Shown here: positions 27,901 to 34,405 of the stretch, in pieces
Layout: every line of letters starts with the position of its first letter
Position numbering within the stretch: the stretch's first letter is position 1
Origin: DATMBF01 sp035559595
GTDB lineage: Bacteria > Bacteroidota > Ignavibacteria > UBA10030
Reading direction: 5' to 3'
NCBI GenBank assembly: GCA_035559595.1
Contig: DATMBF010000043.1
Location: forward strand, 1-43,719
DNA: 43,719 nucleotides
Program-made: the position numbers and the translations under genes
Notes under the pieces: model-generated
Seen by the model: the letters and a program-made list of their open reading frames with translations, nothing else
The model's database searches: none
Told to the model about the DNA's origin: nothing

Positions 27901-29503
27901 GCCGATTTTTGAGGAGTTGGGCAAGGTCCAGAGAGGTTGCGCGCCCTTGCAGCTCGTAGCTTGTCGAATCATCGAAGAAACGGAGTGCAGAGGTCGCCTC
28001 AATTCCCCCGGCGTCGGTTCCGACCGAGAGACGCGATAAGAGTACCTGCCGGCCAAGCTCGGCAACCAACGTAGATCTCCTGATGAAGATTCCTCCCACT
28101 TCCGACGAATCAATATCCATTCTTGCTAAGCCGGCAGCCGTCCGGATGTCCGTTCCAGACCCTTTGATGGTTGTTCGCGCCGTCAAAGAGCTTTTCAATC
28201 CATCCTCTGCAAAGAGGGTTCCAAGATCGAGTCTTGTAGTCCGAACATTTGCCTCATAGATCATTGGACTCTGCTGGTTATTCATGCTTCCATCGATATT
28301 GATCTTTCCGCTGTCAATCGTCGCCTCGAAATTGACGGTGAAAAGATCCGGGCGTCCGCGAAATCGGAGAGAGAAGTCGAACTCGCTCGCTATTCCGAGA
28401 TCCGGAAGTGCAAGACCCGGAATCCGTGCGAGGATATCAGCGGGATTGATGCGACTTTCCGAGAAGAAAACGTTAAGCTCAAGGTCTTCGGGGCGATGGA
28501 GGTGAATAATTCTCCCTTCGGCCTTAAGGAAAGACTTCGGTGTTTGAAGCTGAAGCGCTTCGATGGCAAGGTTACCGAATGAGCCGCTTGCTTTGAGTTT
28601 GAGCGAAACATCTCGTTCCAGAAAATCTATCCATGGATAAATAAATTGGCGAAGTTCGTGGAGATCGATCCTCGGCGCTTCAAGTTCAAGGGAAACAGGA
28701 ACATTCTCGAGCGTTCGAATATCTGAAATCTCAAAGACATTCGCCTGCTCCAGGCGCGCGCTAACCCGTACGGTGGAACCCGCCGTCCGGAGAACAAGTC
28801 TTGTTACTCTCGTCTCGTTGGGCGAGTGCGAAAATTGACCGGAAAGGTTGACCAGAGAAAACCAGGGCTGATCACTTTGCGCCGCGAGCCGTCGCAGTTC
28901 GACGAACCAGCTTCCCGGCTCATGCCGTAAGGAGGCCTCAATATTGACCGCCTTCACGTGCAGGTTTCGATAGTCGATCGCGTTTGCCGAACGTACGAAT
29001 GACGTGTCTGAGGCACGATGGATGATGCCAAGCGAATCAACCAACCGAATAGTGGCATTCTCGACCGCAAGATTCTTGACTTCCACGACCCACCTCGAAG
29101 CGGTTGAATCCGACGGCGACGGTTTGATCAACCGTTCAAGGTTCCATCCCCCGGCGGCCGCTCGAGTAAGTGAAATCTCCGGCTCAACCATTCTCAAGCG
29201 AGAGATCGATATCTTTCCAGCAAGGAGAGCGAGGGGATCATAGCGGACTTCGATCCGTTTGATCGAGAGGAGAGGAATGTCCCCTTCCGTGACGAGAATT
29301 GAATCAACCTGTGCACCAGTGAGGAGATTTCCCTCGATCTGGCCAAAAGCGACGACGCCGTTGAGAACTAAAGAGCTTTGTTCAAGAAGGTACGAATGGA
29401 GCGCAGTTCGAAACGTCTTGGTTTGTGTAAACCCGAGGAGGGCGATAAAAACAAAGAGGAGAACAATACCCGAGTAATATGTGATTCGAAAGAAAGTTTT
29501 CAC
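24935..29503 (-). CDS. tamB: TamB-like translocation and assembly module / AsmA-like bridge protein
   Basis: TamB-type proteins span the periplasm from an inner-membrane anchor and serve in outer-membrane biogenesis or phospholipid transport. The 1522-residue protein has one N-terminal helix (about 5-24, ITYYSGIVLLFVFIALLG). It then has more than a thousand residues of repeating beta-strand pattern typical of AsmA/TamB grooves, and a C-terminal DUF490 domain (about 1150-1522) ending SNSARLLYRITF. Translation starts at GTG 29503; a short TGGAG lies close upstream. A possible terminator and a palindrome separate it from rfaE2. No tamA gene follows directly; instead rnr (11-base gap) and then a gene with an outer-membrane barrel come next on the same strand. 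The assignment of family is firm; the precise role is inferred. Confidence 0.88.
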   Translation of the reverse strand: MKTFFRITYYSGIVLLFVFIALLGFTQTKTFRTALHSYLLEQSSLVLNGVVAFGQIEGNLLTGAQVDSILVTEGDIPLLSIKRIEVRYDPLALLAGKISISRLRMVEPEISLTRAAAGGWNLERLIKPSPSDSTASRWVVEVKNLAVENATIRLVDSLGIIHRASDTSFVRSANAIDYRNLHVKAVNIEASLRHEPGSWFVELRRLAAQSDQPWFSLVNLSGQFSHSPNETRVTRLVLRTAGSTVRVSARLEQANVFEISDIRTLENVPVSLELEAPRIDLHELRQFIYPWIDFLERDVSLKLKASGSFGNLAIEALQLQTPKSFLKAEGRIIHLHRPEDLELNVFFSESRINPADILARIPGLALPDLGIASEFDFSLRFRGRPDLFTVNFEATIDSGKINIDGSMNNQQSPMIYEANVRTTRLDLGTLFAEDGLKSSLTARTTIKGSGTDIRTAAGLARMDIDSSEVGGIFIRRSTLVAELGRQVLLSRLSVGTDAGGIEATSALRFFDDSTSYELQGRATSLDLAQLLKNRRYQSNLSFNFSFISNGLDLEQSRVATSVSFLPSRYGSHEFEEGRLDVQMNREGDRNILKVQSTIADLSIEGLFSPTSVIGYVENAVRIMERSITHRIASLDSLRSSAPVTQPRSERQVIVPILSPSEPIDANFDLRIHNLYPVGVFSGVELAGALSWKGKIAGTMNDLQITGATAIDWFQYRNDNVLLTAFDGTWRHDIRGIDRVNALDSISASLDVQVARMNINEMLFTDTRIRAESPKDSTRFEISTTVDSLAKFSIQGVSKFHGGTYAIALPLFSVVFPQITFETLDTSYAVAGGDGLRIDRLVLRHEVEEIEIRGSLNPFGISDVEMQIRDFLLTNLSQFSRDEEYASVVRDLAGILNATFKFQGSVQNPSMFLGLQAAGFRSRQTVFGSLNANLSYAERLLRISGELRSKPHERSVPPELVIAGSLPYDLSLNGTTDRTGAGEMDLVLRSRGLSLDVLDPFVAELANMSGTLLADVKIQGTAADPSYEGFVSLQNARFLFLPLGITYVVDGRLIPQGRKVALDNVTIRNIDQDRQDGLLKASGTFSLKGLTLKDFDFVVNGQLLVMKETFRRPDQSFYGNLFVSTNSTGLRWYGSLERSYVNGEIFVRNGSLTFPPTRGSFVLPNRGVMVTFVDDTAKSVSDLTQGGELLAASMPIRLNGGSSSGSVSTNGGLAPSTGRRSFLDNIVFDLTIETQGLTQVRFVFNPLTGEELFADLQGRLVFTKANEQTRLTGEVNVTSRSYYSFIQKFEATGKLLFTGDPVNPELNVIAKYEGLYTPADQTRDTVGVTRTSGSPVVQHPVTVVLEITGTRAEPKVKLGLEVKDEELKRKIEADVESNAIAFLINGTFRDELTQQQRSTLLGGNILMGLTSSVLSGPLTDFLRREFGVIRSVDVLFYGGGSFQETPDVRVTGEVGDAVIRFGGRVFSGLDNANVNIQFPMSSMLGSDRWRNLVLELERRDEFVETIAERRKSNSARLLYRITF

Positions 29504-29518
29504 AACTCCACATTCCCG

Positions 29519-29530
29519 CCGGACGTCCGG
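29519..29530. repeat. Perfect 12-bp palindrome upstream of tamB
   Basis: CCGGACGTCCGG reads the same on both strands. It lies 15 bases before the tamB GTG. It could be a regulator site or a small RNA hairpin in the tamB leader. Confidence 0.5.
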
Positions 29531-29551
29531 TCTTTTTCATGATCGGCAAAG

Positions 29552-29578
29552 AAAAAAACGTTAGCGCTCCGAGCCAAC
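29552..29578 (-). terminator. Possible intrinsic terminator overlapping the end of rfaE2
   Basis: On the minus strand GTTGGC (29573-29578) can pair with GCTAAC (29560-29565), with one G-U pair and a 7-base loop, followed by G and seven Ts (29552-29558). The stem includes the rfaE2 stop codon. The stem is short, so termination is probably partial. Confidence 0.45.
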
Positions 29579-30046
29579 AGAATGTAAAATCTTCTGGATG
29601 ATGGCCGACGTCGACCGATTTGGGACGATGGAAATCGTTTTCACGCTTCCACCGGCAGCCTCGACAATGTCTCTCCCCACAACCTTCTCTATTGGCCAGT
29701 CGGCCCCCTTCACCAAGATGTCTGGAACGAGAAATCGAATCAGCTCAAGAGGGGTGTCTTCACCGAAGAGTGTCACATAATCCACTGATGCAAGAGCCGC
29801 AACAACAAGCGCGCGATCTTCTTCCCCAACGACCGGTCTCGAATCCCCTTTGATGCGCCGAACGGAATCATCAGTGTTCACACCGACAATGAGAACATCC
29901 CCCATGGCTTTTGCGCTGGCCAGGTACTCCACGTGGCCTCGGTGAAGAATATCGAAGCAGCCGTTCGTGAAGACCACTGTTTTCCCCTCGTTTTTCAATC
30001 GTTGACGAATCTCGAACAGCTCACTTCGTCCGACGACACGGCCCAT
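29561..30046 (-). CDS. rfaE2: D-glycero-beta-D-manno-heptose 1-phosphate adenylyltransferase
   Basis: It transfers AMP from ATP to heptose-1-phosphate, making ADP-heptose for LPS inner core. The 161-residue protein is the size of the C-terminal half of E. coli HldE. The nucleotidyltransferase signature TNGCFDILHRGHVEYL (HxGH at 35-38) is followed by VGVNTDDSVRRIKG. Other landmarks are RPVVGEEDRA and the late NRSTSAIIQKI segment, equivalent to the ISTTxxI motif. It begins with ATG two bases after the stop of the kinase gene, so the two activities that are fused in E. coli are separate but adjacent here. A hairpin plus T-run overlaps its stop. Confidence 0.93.
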   Translation of the reverse strand: MGRVVGRSELFEIRQRLKNEGKTVVFTNGCFDILHRGHVEYLASAKAMGDVLIVGVNTDDSVRRIKGDSRPVVGEEDRALVVAALASVDYVTLFGEDTPLELIRFLVPDILVKGADWPIEKVVGRDIVEAAGGSVKTISIVPNRSTSAIIQKILHSVGSER

Positions 30047-30048
30047 TG

Positions 30049-31026
30049 TTATCGTTCCGCCTGCTTGTGATTCGTCTGTTTCACGGCCTCGTAGAGCGCT
30101 TCACGATCAATCGGAACAATTCCCACCTCACCGCAGACAACGCCTCCGGCTATGTTGGCGAGGGTCGCCGCCTCTTTGATAGAAGCACCCGCCACCAACC
30201 CCATCGTTAACGTTGAAATAACCGTATCGCCAGCTCCCGACACGTCGGCAACCTGACGTGCGTGCGTTGGAACATGGGAAACCTCACCATCCCTTTCAAA
30301 AAGGATCATCCCCTTCTCTCCCAAGGTAAGCAAAACATTCTCCGCCCCCAATCGCTTCATCATTTCCAACCCTGCCGCCTCCGTCGATTTGGTATCGTGG
30401 AGCCGAACACCGAGCGCCTCCTCGGTCTCCTTTCGATTCGGCTTGAAGACCGTGACATTCTTGTACTCAAAGAAGTTGTTGAACTTCGGATCAACCGTAA
30501 TCACCTTGTCGTTTCGCCGTGCCATATCGATGATCTCACGAATGAGATTCTTGACGATAACACCTTTGTTGTAATCCTCGAGAATAATGCCGTCGATGGT
30601 GTCCAGCTGCCGCTTGAGGACTTCAAGAATCTTATGCTGAATCTCTTCATTGACATCTGTCTTTACTTCCTGATCGATCCGCACGACATGCTGGTGGTGG
30701 GCAATCACTCTGGTTTTCACCGTTGTCGGCCTGCTTGCGTCGGTAACGATGCCGTCCGTGGGAAATCCCATGTCCGTGATGATCTTGCGAAGAAGTTTTC
30801 CGCCCTCATCAACTCCAATCACACCAACCATCAAGGGGATTCCGCCCAGAGAAGCGATATTGTTGGCGACGTTTGCGGCTCCACCAAGTCGCGCCGACTC
30901 TGAATCCACCTCGACCACCGGCACCGGCGCTTCCGGGGAGATCCGGGCAACCGACCCCCAGTAATACCGATCAAGCATCAGATCTCCGACAACCGCAATT
31001 CTTTTGCCAGCGAACTGGTCGTACAA
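30049..31026 (-). CDS. rfaE1: D-glycero-beta-D-manno-heptose-7-phosphate kinase
   Basis: It phosphorylates heptose-7-phosphate at C1 in the ADP-heptose pathway. The 325-residue PfkB/ribokinase-family protein has GDLMLDRYYWG, RISPEAPVPVVEV and LGGAANVANNIASLGG near the N-terminus, and catalytic Asp267 in DVSGAGDTV. The start is probably the TTG at 31026, with TGGGG just upstream; no in-frame ATG or GTG exists before the upstream stop codon, so the alternatives are further rare starts. The upstream 271-base gap contains a plausible promoter. The adenylyltransferase gene follows after two bases. Function is confident from the motif set and the neighbour. Confidence 0.93.
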   Translation of the reverse strand: MYDQFAGKRIAVVGDLMLDRYYWGSVARISPEAPVPVVEVDSESARLGGAANVANNIASLGGIPLMVGVIGVDEGGKLLRKIITDMGFPTDGIVTDASRPTTVKTRVIAHHQHVVRIDQEVKTDVNEEIQHKILEVLKRQLDTIDGIILEDYNKGVIVKNLIREIIDMARRNDKVITVDPKFNNFFEYKNVTVFKPNRKETEEALGVRLHDTKSTEAAGLEMMKRLGAENVLLTLGEKGMILFERDGEVSHVPTHARQVADVSGAGDTVISTLTMGLVAGASIKEAATLANIAGGVVCGEVGIVPIDREALYEAVKQTNHKQAER

Positions 31027-31099
31027 AGACCCCAGTTTGTCAACGGTTAGAGCTATCAGAGCGGATTCCTTCAGTCGTTTCGTGTTGGATTTTCAATGC

Positions 31100-31128
31100 A
31101 ATATACCCACAAAACACTACAGGCGCAA
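31100..31128 (-). promoter_or_regulatory. Candidate promoter for the rfaE1-rfaE2 unit
   Basis: On the minus strand TTGCGC (31123-31128) and TATATT (31100-31105) are 17 bases apart, about 75 bases upstream of the rfaE1 start. The -10 box is strong and the -35 box weak. It lies in the 271-base gap 31027-31297, where no gene was recognised. Confidence 0.4.
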
Positions 31129-31297
31129 AGGGCAGCCTCGCACGGTTAGGAGAGAGGGGAGTCAGCTTGGATTCGATTCGCGGCAATTCTGTGAGAATAG
31201 AGGAGGGCTTACGTCCGGACAAACCCCTTTGGGTTTCTCAATGACAAGGCTTCGACTTTCGTCGATGCCGAACAAACACCACCGCAATGGAGTTCTT

Positions 31298-32134
31298 CTA
31301 TTTATTCTCGAATTGAATGCGTTTCTCTACGCGACGCCTTTTGCCATCTTCTGTGATCGTAAAGACCACGCGCCCCTGGGCGGCGTCGATGCTCGTTACC
31401 ATGCCGTTCTGCACACGATCGCCTACTTGAAGAACGACCGTTCTGTTACGATAGCGCATGTATGCCTTTCCAAGAATGATCCCCTGTAGCTCGGCGGTCT
31501 CGGCATCCACCAAGCGAGACTCGCGCGAAGGACCGGTGATGAATGGCGTGAAGGGATTGTGAGGGGGATTGGGAAGATGAGTGAGCGGCTTTGCCTCCGC
31601 CACACCGGCTCCAGCAACCTGTGAGTAGTATGCCTCAAGCGTCAGATCAAATTTCATTTCGACGCCGATCTCATCCTGAGATAACTTCAGCGTTTGAATC
31701 TTATACGGTCGCGGACCATTTTCGATCGCGTAAATGAACTTATAGAAACTTTCAAATCTGCTCTCTCCCTGCGCGAGACTGTACCGATTGTATCCCCATT
31801 CCCTCAACTCCTTTCCGTCAACGTATTTCATATCGAGCTTGATCTTTCCAGCCTGATCGATTGCCCTCGTAATGTAGTCATGAGTCAGCGACGCCTGATC
31901 GGTGGGAGGAATGATCTTCTTGCGATTTGCGTACTGATCTTTCAATGTCAGATTGCGGGACCTGAGAAGCTCCACCTCACTTTTCAGCACGGGCAAGTTG
32001 TTCAAGTCTCTCTGGATTCGCTCAAGCTCTTCCAGTTCTTTCCCCTGCCACAGCTCTGAATACGCGAAACCACCACCTCCGATGATAATCCATGCCGCGA
32101 TCAAAACCAGCGTATTTCGTGTCTTGAACGACAT
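31298..32134 (-). CDS. PilO-PilP-like fusion, type IV pilus/type II secretion inner-membrane platform
   Basis: A 278-residue inner-membrane protein: short cytoplasmic start, one helix (about 8-27), a coiled coil (about 30-68) and an alpha/beta periplasmic domain (about 75-175) as in PilO/GspM. After a Pro-rich linker (LPNPPHNPFTPF) comes a beta domain (about 212-275; LQGIILGKAYMRY, VVLQVGDRVQNGMV) resembling the homology region of PilP/GspC, which contacts the secretin. In Proteobacteria PilO and PilP are separate. The ATG at 32134 is chosen because GAGGTG lies nine bases upstream; a GTG at 32146 would overlap the PilMN stop by four bases (GTGA). The partner gene directly upstream is a PilM-PilN fusion. 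PilO assignment is by topology, length and context; overall sequence identity is probably low. Confidence 0.72.
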   Translation of the reverse strand: MSFKTRNTLVLIAAWIIIGGGGFAYSELWQGKELEELERIQRDLNNLPVLKSEVELLRSRNLTLKDQYANRKKIIPPTDQASLTHDYITRAIDQAGKIKLDMKYVDGKELREWGYNRYSLAQGESRFESFYKFIYAIENGPRPYKIQTLKLSQDEIGVEMKFDLTLEAYYSQVAGAGVAEAKPLTHLPNPPHNPFTPFITGPSRESRLVDAETAELQGIILGKAYMRYRNRTVVLQVGDRVQNGMVTSIDAAQGRVVFTITEDGKRRRVEKRIQFENK

Positions 32135-32142
32135 CGACGCAA

Positions 32143-33720
32143 TCACCTCGTTTGCCTTGCTATGCTTGTGTCCTTCGGGAAAACAGACTCAACGAGAATA
32201 TCGAACTCAAACAGTTCCCGGTTCTTGATCGTCACCGTGCGCACATTCAACAGTGAAGCTTTGTCGAAGGAATTTACCAGTTGGGAGACACGGGAGCGGT
32301 AAAACGCCCTTCCGCCCAGCTCGAAATGCTCGGGATTCTTTTCGACAGTACGCATGCTGTAGATCCAGAGCGAGTTGATCTCCTTAACACGAATTGCGAG
32401 ATAGTCCAGAATGCGGCTCCAGCGATCCGTTCCGGGAACGATGGCGTTGTACACGCGGAGGGCACTCTCCAACTGCTCGTTTTCAGAAAGAAGCTGCACT
32501 TTGCTCGATCGGTACTCCTCGAGGTCGGCAAGAAGCGCTTGCTGAGTTCGCAGATTCTCCCTCAGCGTTGCGATCTTGGCAGAATTCGGGATAATGGTGA
32601 GGAGAAAGTAGCCCACGGTAAGCAGCAATATGGCAGCCACGAGCCATCCATGCCATGCGAGTCGGTAGGCTTCCTGCCCCTCAATAATGAATGAAGGGAT
32701 CAGGTTGACATCGTACATGCCTTTGAGTTGCGGCTGAAGAGTTTTCAAGCCGACAGCAATTGGAACGGCATATTCCGACATCAGATGCGTAGGTTGATTC
32801 TCCGCAATTTCCACGTGTGGATTCTTGAGATATTCGATGGTGGCCTGGGGAAATCGGCCCGCCAGCGCTTCGAGCAATTGCACTTTATGACTCTCGCCTG
32901 CGAGGAAGATACGATCCACCTTTGTAACGGGAATATCATCTTCACTCAACCGAATGCGATTATAGATCGTCTCGGTAATGTTCGGCGCACCGACACCATC
33001 GCTCACCACAGGGGCGAGATGGAGATACTCCGGACCGCGCATGAAGATGACACGACTAAAATCATTGCCGACATATGCGATCACGGAAATCTCATCGTCG
33101 CGCAAGGTATACGAGGATCGTACCGCCTCCATCAGCGACACCTCCACCGTTTCGATGCAACTGATCGCCGGAAGCCTTCCAACGAACGTCGGGCGCAATT
33201 CTGTCAGCAGATCATGGAATTGAAGCCCGCCTTCGCGGATGATCGAAAGCAGCCCGCCTGATGCCGTATCGATCGTCGCAATCGCATCCAATGCCGGCAA
33301 TTGTGTTCTCGCTTCGGCAATCTCCTGCAGAATCTTCTTCTTTAATCTCGTGCCGCTTAAGCCAAAATCGCTCTCGAACTCCTGATAACTCACCGAAGGC
33401 TCGGAAATCGCAAACGAAATCGTATAATCCTTTACCTGAACATTCGAGAGAATATTGAGTAAAACCGGGACATTTGAGGAACCCCCTTTTGCAGCAACAT
33501 CGCCAGCCGGTGCTTCGACAATCGCATCGACGTCAACAGTATCGGCCACCCACGCGTCTTCTTTTGGGGTGGGCTTCTCCTCGAACTTCGACTGGAGAGC
33601 CACAGTGCCGAAATCATGGATAACCGGCTTGCCGCCGGCTCCCATCGACATCTGAACATATTTGAGATGGAGACCGTCGGCAAAGAGCGCAACGACGGGT
33701 TTCTTCGATCTTCTCTTCAA
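32143..33720 (-). CDS. PilM-PilN fusion, type IV pilus/type II secretion assembly platform
   Basis: A 525-residue protein. Residues 1 to about 335 resemble the actin-like cytoplasmic PilM (PVVALFADGLHLKYVQM, VIAYVGNDFSRVIFM, RIFLAGESHKVQLLEAL, PIAVGLKTL). Residues 337-525 resemble PilN: VNLIPSF just before one membrane helix (about 357-377), then a coiled coil and a small periplasmic alpha/beta domain. Normally PilM docks onto the INLLP motif at the PilN N-terminus; here the two are covalently joined at that point. The fused protein would link a cytoplasmic ring to the inner-membrane alignment complex. The start is a TTG at 33720 with no clear Shine-Dalgarno; the frame is open only a little further upstream. 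A dyad lies about 50-85 bases upstream. PilQ, PilB and PilC are not in the window. Confidence 0.8.
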   Translation of the reverse strand: MKRRSKKPVVALFADGLHLKYVQMSMGAGGKPVIHDFGTVALQSKFEEKPTPKEDAWVADTVDVDAIVEAPAGDVAAKGGSSNVPVLLNILSNVQVKDYTISFAISEPSVSYQEFESDFGLSGTRLKKKILQEIAEARTQLPALDAIATIDTASGGLLSIIREGGLQFHDLLTELRPTFVGRLPAISCIETVEVSLMEAVRSSYTLRDDEISVIAYVGNDFSRVIFMRGPEYLHLAPVVSDGVGAPNITETIYNRIRLSEDDIPVTKVDRIFLAGESHKVQLLEALAGRFPQATIEYLKNPHVEIAENQPTHLMSEYAVPIAVGLKTLQPQLKGMYDVNLIPSFIIEGQEAYRLAWHGWLVAAILLLTVGYFLLTIIPNSAKIATLRENLRTQQALLADLEEYRSSKVQLLSENEQLESALRVYNAIVPGTDRWSRILDYLAIRVKEINSLWIYSMRTVEKNPEHFELGGRAFYRSRVSQLVNSFDKASLLNVRTVTIKNRELFEFDILVESVFPKDTSIARQTR

Positions 33721-33768
33721 CGCTAAGGACTCAGTTCGTCGGAGATTGTTGTAATGGACAAGTCAGAA

Positions 33769-33805
33769 ATTAATAATCGTGGTGGGAGGGACCACAACAA
33801 TTAAT
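33769..33805. repeat. 37-bp two-part dyad in the PilMN/tRNA intergenic region
   Basis: ATTAAT at 33769-33774 and 33800-33805 and GTGGT/ACCAC at 33779-33783 and 33791-33795 are all centred on base 33787. The structure lies 49-85 bases upstream of the PilMN start. It could be an operator or a leader hairpin. Confidence 0.5.
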
Positions 33806-33955
33806 GTACGGAAAAGGTTTTACTTGTGCACTGACTTTATTGAAGTGTTTTTGTGGAACGATGCACCGCGGGTTGAGAAAGATGGGATTTCTCGCTACCT
33901 TGACTGTGGAAAGCTTTCCGAATGGCGGAATGGTGCACCGGAAGAAGTCGTTTTC

Positions 33956-33985
33956 TTGATGACGGCGGGGCAGACACACTAAGAA
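33956..33985 (+). promoter_or_regulatory. Possible promoter for tRNA-Leu
   Basis: TTGATG (33956-33961) and TAAGAA (33980-33985) are separated by 18 bases and end 13 bases before the tRNA. The match to consensus is modest. Confidence 0.3.
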
Positions 33986-33998
33986 AACAGTACGAATT

Positions 33999-34082
33999 GC
34001 CCGGATGGCGGAATTGGCAGACGCGCTAGATTCAGGGTCTAGTGTGGGTTACCACGTGCAGGTTCAAGTCCTGTTCCGGGCA
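33999..34082 (+). tRNA. tRNA-Leu (anticodon CAG)
   Basis: An 84-base class II tRNA. The acceptor GCCCGGA (33999-34005) pairs with TCCGGGC (34075-34081); the discriminator is A. The anticodon stem CTAGA/TCTAG encloses the loop TTCAGGG, giving CAG, which reads CUG codons. The long variable arm (GTGGG...CCAC) is typical of tRNA-Leu, and the T-arm contains GGTTCAAGTCC. The genome has CCC after the discriminator instead of CCA, so the 3' CCA must be completed enzymatically. A strong terminator follows. Confidence 0.95.
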
Positions 34083-34088
34083 CCCAAT

Positions 34089-34119
34089 GAGCCGAGTCTG
34101 AAAAGATTCGGCTCTTTTT
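34089..34119 (+). terminator. Intrinsic terminator of tRNA-Leu
   Basis: An 11-bp stem (34089-34099 with 34104-34114, one G-U pair) is capped by a GAAA tetraloop and followed by TTTTTG. It starts seven bases after the tRNA. Confidence 0.9.
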
Positions 34120-34405
34120 GTTCCCCACCAGTTCAACCAGCATTTTCCCGTTAAGTGTCGCGTGAGGATTCTCAGTAGATGATCTATAGCCAATGGCGAA
34201 AATCGTTGAGCGATTTGCAAGTGGTGTAGCAGTCTCACTCTTATTACCCTCGATAAATCAAAGTCTTTCTTGAGTCTCCCATACTCGGAATGTCAAGTAG
34301 TCCGGATGTTGTTCTTTTAACCGGATTGTGTTCAGAAAAGTCGATCCTCGTGAGGTTGATAGCGTTATTGTCTTTCGCGTGAAAATCCATTAGCTTCGCG
34401 TTATC
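34120..34405. other. Intergenic region upstream of the sensor kinase
   Basis: 286 bases between the tRNA terminator and the kinase. I see no gene or RNA and no well-spaced sigma70 promoter; only a small imperfect dyad near 34196-34220 (GCGAAAATCG/CGATTTGC). The promoter of the kinase gene should lie here, but I cannot place it. Confidence 0.5.

Noticed and set aside
31224..31239. AAACCC/GGGTTT hairpin after the PilO-PilP gene as terminator
   Set aside because: The stem is only six base pairs with a 4-base loop and no T-run follows on the minus strand.
33779..33982. Open frame of 67 codons between the PilM-PilN gene and tRNA-Leu
   Set aside because: It starts inside the dyad with GTG, has no ribosome-binding site and matches no family I recognise. 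It also overlaps the likely tRNA promoter. It has a fairly protein-like composition, so homologue conservation would be needed to reinstate it.
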